Origin: Sceloporus undulatus
Taxonomy: Eukaryota > Chordata > Lepidosauria > Squamata > Phrynosomatidae
Reading direction: 5' to 3'
DNA length: 64,000 nt
Assembly (NCBI RefSeq): GCF_019175285.1
Contig: NC_056528.1
Location: forward strand, 47,851,218 to 47,915,217
Both the position numbers and the translations under genes were made by a program. Within the stretch, counting starts at the first letter, position 1, and each line of letters begins with the position of its first letter. Positions 57,401 through 64,000 of the stretch are shown piece after piece. A model generated the notes under the pieces. The model was not told where the DNA came from. It saw only the letters and a program-made list of their open reading frames with translations, and made no database searches.

Positions 57401-60400
57401 GGCGGTCGGACTGGGAATTGTAAAAAGAGGGAGAAGGGACTTTATCGTTACAGATCTCCCGGGAAAGTGACAACTGAAACTGGAAACTTCAGATTTGGCT
57501 TGTTTATGGTTTAAGACAAACTTGGGACCTGGGCAGCCTATGGGTAACCCTTTAGAGCTGAAGGATCCCATGTAGCCCTTTTTCTTCCCCAGCTTCTGTC
57601 AGATTACCAAGTAATCCCATTTTCAGATGAAAAATGATTCTGAATTCCAGTCAATGTGTTCACACATATTTAGCCATGTTTAAATATTTGAAGGGATGCC
57701 ATATCAAGGATGGAGCCAGCTTGTTTTCTGCTGCTCCAGAGACTAGGACCCGGAGCAACGGATGCAAACTACAGGAAAAGAGATTCCAGCTCAACGTTAG
57801 GAAGAATTGGTAATGGTAAGACCTGTTGGACAGTAGAAGACACTGTTGCCTTGGAGGGTGGTGGAGTCTCCCTCTTTGATTGTGTATTTGATTCCTGTTT
57901 CATTGTGTATTCCTGTATGGCTGCATGGTTGAAATGGATGGCCCTTGGGGTCTCTTCCAATTCTAGGATCCTGCAGTTCTATGATTCACACTGTCTTAAC
58001 CCAGAATTGGAAATAAAAATGTGGATTGCCCAAACTGCCCACAAACTGTGTGATAGGGCATATGTCCTGCAAGCCATCTGCTTCTTGCTCATACTTTTAG
58101 AAGATGCGTCCCCAATATTATTATTATTAATATTATTATTATTATTATTATTGCAAATTGATTGTTTTTAAATCTTACAAATGGAACTAGATGGTTCTGC
58201 ATTATAAGGAACACCTGAACGACAAGGAAAAAGGCTCCTGGCCACTCTCCCTATGGCCTCCGCATCTCCACGGACTGCTCAAATTGTAGAATGAATGCTT
58301 ACATTTTCGGCGAGGCTTGAGATCCCGGTTCACCGGAGGTGGTTCCAGATCTGTGGGAAGCTCAGGCAACGGGCTTGAGAGCTTTTCAGTGCTAACTGCA
58401 GAGAGAGCAAATGCTGTTGGCGCTGGACTCATGGGAATGTAGCCGTCTGGTGTGCAGTCCGAGCCTGGGACGGGTGAGGAGGCACTGGGGTGCATGGGCA
58501 CATAGCTGTCCTCGGAAGTGTTGGAAGTGCTGGAATAGAGTGGGCTAAACCGACATGGCTGCAGAAAGGAGAAAGAAAAGGACATGGGAGTGCAGTCAGT
58601 AGGAGGCTCTACATCCAAACCCAGGAAAAGATTATGGATATTCACCTTCCCTAGGAAGCAATAGATCCCTCCCACCTTTCTTTGCTTTTTCCTGGACTCT
58701 CAAAAGATCCGCCTTCCAACTGGTTTTGAATCCAATATAAATCTTTAGGACAGGGAGTGGGGCCAAATCTGACCCTACTGAGGTCTGAATCTGGGCCCCT
58801 TTCCTTCAAAACATCATTTTCTGTTCTCCTAGCTTTTGCATGGTTTTATTTTCCTTTTTACTCTATAAAAGGTTGAAACTCAGCATCGAAGGCTTAGTTA
58901 CTGGCTGGAAGAGCCTGAAGTTAAATTATGCTGGTATTTTGCATGCTGTGGAATATTTCACAGTTTGATCAATTGTAGTCTAGTGCTTCTTAAGCTATCT
59001 GATGTCAGGGATCACCATTTTAAGCAGCACTGCTGTAGTCTTCAAGTAAAGTTACATAGAGTTGGACGCACTTACATGTCGTTTTTGAGTGATGCCATAG
59101 TGCATCCTAATTCTGGTGTCTGGTGTGAGGATTTCACTATCCTATATTATTTGCTATCCTATATTATTATTAAGGGAATGAGCCAGGGTATGATCATTCT
59201 ATGCCTGTAGACGAGGAGCTGGATGTGAGTAGTTCTATAACGGTGTGCCTCAAACTACTCACCCCTAGTTCCAAACTTTGTTGACTACAATTCTATGCAG
59301 TGGTTAGGAAAGTCTGCCACCTACTGACTGAAGATGGTACTGTAGGCTTCAATCTCAGACACTTTTACATTGATTGCAATTAATTTATATATTCTAAAAA
59401 TTAATTAATGGCACTGTGAATGCCCTAGAGCAGTGGTTCTCAACCTTCCTAATGCCACGACCCTTTAATACAGTTCCTCATGTTGTGGTGACCCCCCAAC
59501 CATAAAATTATTTATATAACACATATAAAAATATGTGTTTTCCAATGGTCTTAGGCAACCCCTGCGAAAGGGTCGTTTGACTCCTCAAAGGGGTTGTGAC
59601 CCAAAGGTTAAGAACCGTTGCCCTAGAGTCTTTTTATGCAGGATAACTGTGATTGCCTGGCTGGGGGATTCTGGGAGATGGAATCCAAAAATGTGTTTCT
59701 ACCCATTTCTGTCTGTGCATAAGAGGTAAATACAAAGCTAAACCAAGCCATTTCTCAACAACTCTGGAATCAAAGAACATGCTCCAGGGGCAAGGAAAAA
59801 AAACAACAACCACACACAATTACACTATGAACTATGAGAGTCATCATTGCTGCAGCATACATGTGCACTGAATCTGGCCTGCTGCAGCCTTTGGTCAAAG
59901 AGGTCTAGCAAAGTATTATATATATAAGCCCTGCTTGTCCTAAGTAAAAGCATAATGAGTTTATACATACTGAGCAACAATTCAAAAAGAGAGAAGAAAA
60001 ATAATTACTGTTATTGTTGGAGCCAGGAAACCATTTATTTCCTATTTTCTCTTGGCCTGCTGATTAATGCTTGCTAATTTCTTCTAATGTTCCCTGCTAA
60101 AGCTCAACTAAATGCTGTGTGTGTGTGTGTTTAAAAAGACAAAAGAGTACTTACCAAATTCAAGCTAAGCCTCTTATCCCTGCTTCTTAAGGAATTTTCA
60201 TCCATGTCAACTGCAAAATAAAACTTTGGAATACAGTCAACTCATAATGATCCAAGAAACTGTTAAATAAAATGGCAGTAGGTCCTCTAGGAGGATAAAA
60301 TCTCTAGCCTAGAGTGTGGCAAGTTTAATTCTAGGCTGCATCAATAGGAACATTATGTCCAGATCAAGGGAAGTAGTAGTGCAACTCTATTCTATATTGG

Positions 60401-62878
60401 TCAGACCTCACCTGGAATACTGTCTCCAGTTCTACACAACACAATTCAAGTTGGATATTAACAAGATGGAACACGTTCAGACAAGAATGTCAAAGATGAT
60501 AAAAGGTCCAGAAACCAACTCTTACAAGTAACAATGTAAGGAGCTGGGTCTATTTAGCTTGGAGTACAGAAGATTGAGAAGTGACATGATAGCTGTCTCT
60601 AAATACATGATGGACACCCTGTAGTAGATGACGGTTGTTTTCTTCTGTTCCAGAGGCTAGAACATAAACCAATGGATTCAAGAAAAGAGAAATACTGGGG
60701 CCAGGAATATGTTTATTACTGCTCAAAATCTTACCTCTCCAATTCTTCATGGAGTCCAAGCCAGACATGGAAATCCTTCTTGGCACCATGACCCTTTGGC
60801 TGCTATGGATCCCAGCATGTCCATTTTGAAGGCCCCCAATGGGCTGCTCCTCGGCCCTTCTGTCAGAGAAGTGTGTTGGCTTAGGAGGCCTCGGTGGCGG
60901 CGTATTGGCCAGAACGTCGAGTTCAGTAATACCAAGAGAAAGAGCGTTCTGGCTTTTATCAACCAGGAAGGTTGGAGTTAAGGGTGGTCCTGACAATGGA
61001 GAGGAAGAGGAGAAATCGCTGGAAGGAGGCCCACTTGAGTCTGGATGCCGGGGAAGCACCCCTTGACCTATTGGCTGGATGATCTCCTGCAATGGGCCAC
61101 CAGAGTTTTGTAGAAATAGTGAGGGCTGGGAAGCCACAAAGTCAACAAACACATCATCTGATGAGTTCTGCTCAAGGGATCGGTCAGAATTGGACCAGCT
61201 GTGGCATCTGGAAGGGAGACAGAGAAAACCAGAGCTGTTTTTAGGGAGCGGTGAGTCATTCTACTCAGAACTTGGAAAAGTTGGGTCTTTGCATTACAAC
61301 TCTGGGGAATTTGGGAAGTTGCAGTCCAAAAATATAATGTTCCCAAGCTCTGATTGTTCTAAACAAGGAAGGCTTACCCAACATTTAACAAGAGCGAACT
61401 ATCTGAATATTCACATTCAAATACTGACATGTTATTGTCAGCAAGCATAGGATCAACAACAAATATCCACTTTTCCATGGGCAGTTGCATTATTTCAGCT
61501 TCTTCTGATCCCCAAATTACAAGATGGGTGGAAGGATTCCCAGATGGTCACTTCTGCTTTGAGGAGGGAAGAGTTTATTTTGGGCACTAGGGGTAAACAC
61601 CCCGATCATTTCATCCTTGGATGCACAGATGATAATAATAATAATGCTTGTCTTTTCCCTACTGTGGTCTAATTACTCTGTCCTGACTGTTGGGATCCCT
61701 ATTATTCAACCTGGGATTGAGTAACAACAAAATTATTTCCTTCCCTTTGAGCACCAAAATGGAGAAATGCAAACCCTGGAGATTAGGAGGAAAGTGATTT
61801 CATATTTGGGGGCTGGCATGTATTTGCAATGAGAGGATTTGAGGAGTTCTTAAAGGGCTGGGGGCTGATATGGAGGGCACTGCAGGCTCAATTGCACAAT
61901 TGGGTTGCACAATCCCCCACTCACCCTTTGCATCCAGAAACTTCTTGACCCGTGTCAGAGCATTTTAAACAACAGGTCAAGATCCTGCATCAGAGTTTAC
62001 ATCAATGATGCAGCTACAACTCTGATATGGTATACAATAGCAGTAGCATTTACATGTCTATACCGCTTCATAGTGAACTCTGCACTCTCTAAGCCAGTGG
62101 TTCTCAATTTTCCTAATGCCACAACCTTTTAATACAGTTCCTCAAATTGTGGTGACCCCCTGGATAGAGAAGGAGTGTCTCGGTTCCTAAGACCATCGGA
62201 ACTATAACCCACAGGTTGACAACCACTGATCTAAGTGGTTTACAATTTGTAAGCCAAGTGCTCCCAACAAGCTGGATACTCATTTTACTGATCTACGAAA
62301 AGATGGAAGGCTGAGTCAACCTTGGAGCCCGCTGGGATCAAACTCACAACGTTGTGGCTGCAGGACCGGCATTAAACCACTGTGAATTGTTACACTGTTA
62401 GTGAATTGTGACGAGGTGTACTGGCGCATTCCATGCAGCATTCCATTGCACATGGCACATAATCTTAACTAAGTCGCTGATAGAGAATACTGGCCTTTGT
62501 TCTTAATTTTAGTTTACAAAAGCACACCCTTTTGCGTGGCAAGGGAGTTTCCCCCAGTTACGCAGAAACCATTATATATCATCTCTGGGTGACCTTATTC
62601 CACTTGCAGACTGATCAGCACTTAATCACCTGAGTTCGAATGTTAGTGGGCATGAGGCTACCTGACATGGCTGAGTTTTCCGGTCTCACAGTTGGATAAG
62701 AAGAGATAGTCAGGAAGGAAGACAGATCCTGACTCGCTTGCCGTCTCCTCGGCGGCAGAAGTGTCTGCGGCGGCTTGGTCGGTCGAAGAGGAGGTATCTG
62801 CAGTCCTCAAGGCGTGCGCCGAAGAGGCTGGTGAGGGCTGTGGCGAGGAGGTGGTGTGGGAAAGGCTGTCACCCGAAT
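54001..62878 (-). CDS. GAB3: GRB2-associated-binding protein 3, C-terminal eight coding exons (5' part outside window)
   Basis: GAB3 is a docking protein acting under cytokine and growth-factor receptors; phosphotyrosines recruit PI3K p85 and SHP2, and proline motifs bind Grb2. Coding exons, 5' to 3': 62662-62878, 60735-61207, 60155-60210, 58303-58558, 57329-57410, 56278-56380, 55015-55131, 54001-54117; all phases join. Markers in order: FLPDYLFLSNCETG, NTPPPRPPKPTHFSDRR (Grb2 SH3 site), VPRRISMSGLD, RDKRLSLNLPCRFSPLY, YVPM and YIPM (p85 SH2 motifs), EPPPVNRDLKPRRK (RxxK-type Grb2 site), YIQM, DYLALDFNSASPSP and the C-terminal VDYVQVDEQRTQALQ (SHP2 docking). The strings match human GAB3 far better than GAB1, GAB2 or GAB4. 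The PH-domain exons would lie above 64000, so the gene is cut by the window, not broken. Confidence 0.95.
54225..54242. repeat. Poly-C run
   Basis: An 18-base C run in the last GAB3 intron, about 110 bases upstream of the last coding exon. Confidence 0.9.
54290..54360 (+). mobile_element. Palindromic MITE, family A, fragment beside assembly gap
   Basis: Starts GCATCTGCACTGCAGAAATA and runs through ACACCACTTTAACTGCCATG to GGAATTCTGG, then the family sequence stops about 40 bases before the gap. Confidence 0.7.
54402..54411. other. Assembly gap of 10 N
   Basis: Ten undetermined bases directly before an AAT microsatellite; true gap size is unknown. It falls in the last GAB3 intron and does not touch coding sequence. 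Confidence 0.98.
54412..54462. repeat. (AAT)n microsatellite beside the assembly gap
   Basis: Seventeen AAT units immediately after the N run, a likely cause of the gap. Confidence 0.95.
55015..55131 (-). CDS. GAB3: GAB3 coding exon with DYLALDF (SHP2-docking tyrosine)
   Basis: Encodes EHPQATSPYNGALFQWPKKF then NVDYLALDFNSASPSPVQK. DYLALDF is the first of the paired SHP2 SH2 sites of GAB proteins. GACAG acceptor, AAG|GTAGGT donor; symmetrical phase 0. Confidence 0.95.
55490..55700 (+). mobile_element. Penelope-like element terminal fragment with hammerhead-like core
   Basis: The stretch contains GTTCTAGAAGAGTTTATTCC, TCTCTGAAGATGCCAG and CCAGCGAAACGTCAGGAATA, the lizard repeat I associate with Penelope-like retroelement termini. 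CTGAAGA and GAAA fit the two conserved strands of a hammerhead ribozyme core, and TCCTGACG pairs with CGTCAGGA as a closing stem. The copy is degenerate and short. Confidence 0.5.
55740..55915 (-). mobile_element. tRNA-derived SINE, second family
   Basis: On the minus strand GACCGTAACACAGTGCTGGA then AAGGTTTGATCCTAGGCATC (head) and a body reaching CCATAGACCAGGGTTGGG. It makes part of a long plus-strand open frame in this GAB3 intron. Confidence 0.6.
56278..56380 (-). CDS. GAB3: GAB3 coding exon with YIQM motif
   Basis: Encodes NRTSFISPERDCIYSAKVFA then SSVSGEEEETYIQM. Human reads SRTSFLSPERNGINSARFFA and EESYIEM, so the YxxM site is kept. CCAG acceptor, ATG|GTAATC donor; ends in phase 0. Confidence 0.94.
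56993..57130 (-). mobile_element. ACA-type SINE, 3' half, reverse orientation
   Basis: In plus orientation TTGTGTGCCTTCAAGTCGTT, GGCAACCCTAAGGCAAACCT and GATTTGTTCAGAGGAGATTT. In the GAB3 intron 56381-57328. Confidence 0.83.
57329..57410 (-). CDS. GAB3: GAB3 coding exon (LDLRNLSTIREH)
   Basis: Encodes RPPNLDLRNLSTIREHAALT then RTWTVP, matching RPPPLDLRNLSIIREHASLTRTRTVP of human GAB3. The codon split with the previous exon gives Phe where human has Ser. CCCAG acceptor, GTAAGT donor; ends in phase 2. Confidence 0.93.
57705..57988 (+). mobile_element. CR1 LINE 3' end
   Basis: GGAGCCAGCTTGTTTTCTGC, CAACGTTAGGAAGAATTGGT, GGTGGTGGAGTCTCC and the ending GCAGTTCTATGATTC are CR1 3' sequence. It explains most of a plus-strand open frame here. 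In the GAB3 intron 57411-58302. Confidence 0.82.
58115..58152. repeat. (ATT)n microsatellite
   Basis: Imperfect ATT run after the CR1 tail in a GAB3 intron. Confidence 0.92.
58303..58558 (-). CDS. GAB3: GAB3 coding exon with YVPM and YIPM motifs
   Basis: Begins PCRFSPLYSSTSNTSEDSYV, then carries YVPMHP and DGYIPMSP, two YxxM sites for p85 SH2 domains, and ends LEPPPVNRDLKPRRK, the atypical RxxK Grb2 SH3 site. CTGCAG acceptor, GTAAGC donor; ends in phase 1. Confidence 0.95.
59431..59620 (-). mobile_element. SPIN-type nonautonomous hAT element with perfect 8-bp target duplication
   Basis: Ends in CAGTGGTTCTCAACCTTCC and its inverted counterpart, and contains GACCCTTTAATACAGTTCCT and CCCCCAACCATAAAATTATTT, the well-known signature of the SPACE INVADERS (SPIN) family, lying in reverse orientation to the usual consensus. 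CCCTAGAG occurs on both sides (59423-59430 and 59621-59628), an 8-bp hAT target duplication. It lies between GAB3 coding exons, in the intron 58559-60154. Confidence 0.93.
59840..60154. other. GAB3: GAB3 intron sequence, nothing recognised
   Basis: AT-rich intron with a short GT run near 60117-60130. No repeat family or conserved element was recognised. Confidence 0.5.
60155..60210 (-). CDS. GAB3: GAB3 coding exon (RDKRLSLNL)
   Basis: A 56-nt exon encoding VDMDENSLRSRDKRLSLNL, matching VEGQSLRHRDKRLSLNL of human GAB3. GCAG acceptor, GTAAG donor; ends in phase 0. Confidence 0.92.
60312..60690 (+). mobile_element. CR1 LINE fragment (end of reverse-transcriptase ORF and 3' UTR)
   Basis: Plus-strand translation reads ILGCINRNIMSRSREVVVQL then YSILVRPHLEYCLQF and MEHVQTRMSKMIKG, the CR1 C-terminus (LVRPHLEYCVQFW, MIKG). 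The following DNA has the CR1 tail. It lies in the GAB3 intron 60211-60734. Confidence 0.85.
60735..61207 (-). CDS. GAB3: GAB3 coding exon with PPPRPPKP Grb2-binding site
   Basis: The longest exon here, 473 nt. It starts RCHSWSNSDRSLEQNSSDDV (human RCDSWSNSDRSLEQASFDDV) and carries ANTPPPRPPKPTHFSDRRAE and VPRRISMSGLDSMKNWR. The middle part has diverged and is rich in Ser and Pro. CCAG acceptor, GTAAG donor; ends in phase 1. Confidence 0.95.
62095..62228 (-). mobile_element. Second, internally shortened SPIN-type hAT element
   Basis: Begins CAGTGGTTCTCAATTTTCCT and ends with its inverse AACCACTG, with TTTAATACAGTTCCTCAAAT and GGTGACCCCCTGG inside. Flanks CTCTAAGC and ATCTAAGT match at 6 of 8 places, a decayed 8-bp duplication. 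It is shorter and more diverged than the copy at 59431. It lies in the GAB3 intron 61208-62661. Confidence 0.85.
62662..62878 (-). CDS. GAB3: GAB3 coding exon with FLPDYLFLSNCETG
   Basis: First GAB3 exon inside the window. It follows the PH domain and reads DSGDSLSHTTSSPQPSPASS, a Ser/Thr-rich stretch, then ESGSVFLPDYLFLSNCETGK. Human GAB3 has LLFLPDYLVLSNCETGR. TGCAG acceptor at 62879-62883, GTAGCC donor; ends in phase 2. Confidence 0.93.
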
Positions 62879-64000
62879 CTGCATCAAAACAACAGTGAAA
62901 GCTCATTTTGTGGGTGCGAACTCTCGGCCCTGATCTTGCAAAGGCCTGGTTCCTTTCAAGGCATGGATTCTGTAATGTTTGCTGCCTGTCTGTCTGCTGG
63001 GACAAGGATGAAAGATGAGGTCAGCCTTGGAAGGAAACCTCACCATCCTGGCCAAACTGGGTTGGAAACAATCGGTCCGCATGTGTTTGTGTGCACCTTG
63101 TTGTTTTCTTTATGGTCAGCCTTTAAAAAAGAGGTCAGAAACACTCTCAGCTGACTCAATTTTATTTGAAATCTGGCTGCACTTTCATCTCAACTTGTGG
63201 ATCTTTGCTGAAGACGACTGGCAAACTATACCAACTTCCTACATATTCTTGGGAAGGGCCTCTAGACTAAGCTTTTGGCATTTGATATTACTGGTGATGA
63301 ATGAGATGGCGTGCATGGATTAACCTCAAATTCCCAAATCATTCTCTTATGTTACCTGAACAACTACATGAACAGACATTAAAGACCGTGTTTAAGGGAC
63401 TCAAAGCCAAGGGTAAATGATAATAAGGCTATAAATGTATAAGGACTCATTTTTCCTCCCACACACACATATATATGGATGTGCCACATAGGTCTGCTCT
63501 GCACTGCAGAAATCATGCAGTTTGACGTCGCTTTAACTGCCAATGAGCAATGCGCAAATCTGGGATTTGTAGTTTTCTGAGATATTTTGCCTTCTCTGTC
63601 ATTGCTCTGGTGCCACAACAAACTACAAATTCCAGGGATGGAACCACTGCAGTTAAAGCAGTGCCAAACTGCATTATTCTAGCAGTGCGGATTAGACCAT
63701 AGATATCCATCTTCATCTTCTCAGCATTTCCTATCATTCTTAACGTTTCCATTACTCTAACATTAGTCTTTTAAAGATTGGTCCCCAATGGCGATGCTGA
63801 TACTGAACCGCCATAGCTTTTAATCCGTGACACAGAAAGATTAATTTTAAAAGGCATACATTTGAAAGTTGCATTTTTTATTATTGTTATTACGGACAGA
63901 CATGCGGTGTTTATACGAAGCCGAAACTCTGCTTCCTTAACCTATAAACAATATCTGGGGAAAGAGGCCAAGATACTATCTAAACTTCTGCAGCGACGTT
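62879..64000 (-). other. GAB3: GAB3 intron, incomplete
   Basis: Intron upstream of the first visible GAB3 exon; its donor lies beyond the window. It contains one palindromic MITE (63492-63703). No PH-domain coding sequence was found on the minus strand here. Confidence 0.75.
63492..63703. mobile_element. Palindromic MITE, family A
   Basis: GCACTGCAGAAATCATGCAG at the left pairs with CTGCATTATTCTAGCAGTGC at the right; CTTTAACTGCCA and its inverse lie inside. In a GAB3 intron. Confidence 0.8.

Noticed and set aside
57710-58171. Plus-strand open frame of 153 codons
   Set aside because: It runs through a CR1 3' end and an ATT microsatellite.
1-64000. Endogenous retrovirus, LTR element, CRISPR array, tRNA or rRNA genes
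   Set aside because: No paired LTRs, gag/pol/env-like frames, spaced direct repeats or functional tRNA folds were seen; tRNA-like A/B boxes belong to SINEs.

Overview
The window is vertebrate nuclear DNA, almost certainly from a squamate reptile and probably an iguanian lizard. The grounds are long introns with GT-AG junctions, a CpG-island promoter, and a repeat set seen in lizards: tRNA-derived SINEs ending in ACA/CAA tails, CR1 3' ends, a BovB-like LINE, palindromic MITEs and SPIN-type hAT elements. The species call is inference.

Two protein-coding genes are present, both on the minus strand. The first is a complete 20-coding-exon gene of the PICALM/SNAP91 (CALM/AP180) clathrin-adaptor family, with its ATG at 43088 and stop at 7772. 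All exon phases join without a break and give a 654-residue protein, the usual PICALM length. It starts with an ANTH domain carrying the phosphoinositide-binding K28 and KKKH(38-41), and ends in the family tail IQFM. The ANTH half is very close to PICALM. The C-terminal half differs clearly from both PICALM and SNAP91, so I read it as a third paralog. The second gene is the 3' part of GAB3 (eight coding exons, 62878 down to 54001). It encodes the Grb2-, PI3K- and SHP2-binding scaffold downstream of the PH domain, whose exons lie beyond the right edge.

Layout: 1-5.7 kb is 3' flank with repeats and some unexplained single-copy sequence. 5.7-7.77 kb is the likely 3' UTR of the PICALM-like gene. 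7.77-43.09 kb holds its exons, with a 14.7 kb first intron full of repeats. 42.95-43.5 kb is its CpG-island promoter. Just upstream lies an 0.9 kb tandem array (43.7-44.6 kb), and 43.5-53.0 kb is otherwise intergenic and repeat-rich. 53.03-54.0 kb is the GAB3 3' UTR with an AATAAA at 53059-53054. 54.0-62.9 kb holds GAB3 exons, and 62.9-64 kb is intron. There is a 10-N assembly gap at 54402-54411.

The chief point of interest is the linkage. Human GAB2 and PICALM lie on the same arm (11q14), and here GAB3 sits directly upstream of a PICALM-like gene. This suggests an ancient duplicated block in which the PICALM partner of GAB3 survived in this reptile, whereas I know of no counterpart beside human GAB3 in Xq28. 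No retroviral or LTR element, CRISPR array, tRNA or rRNA gene was seen.
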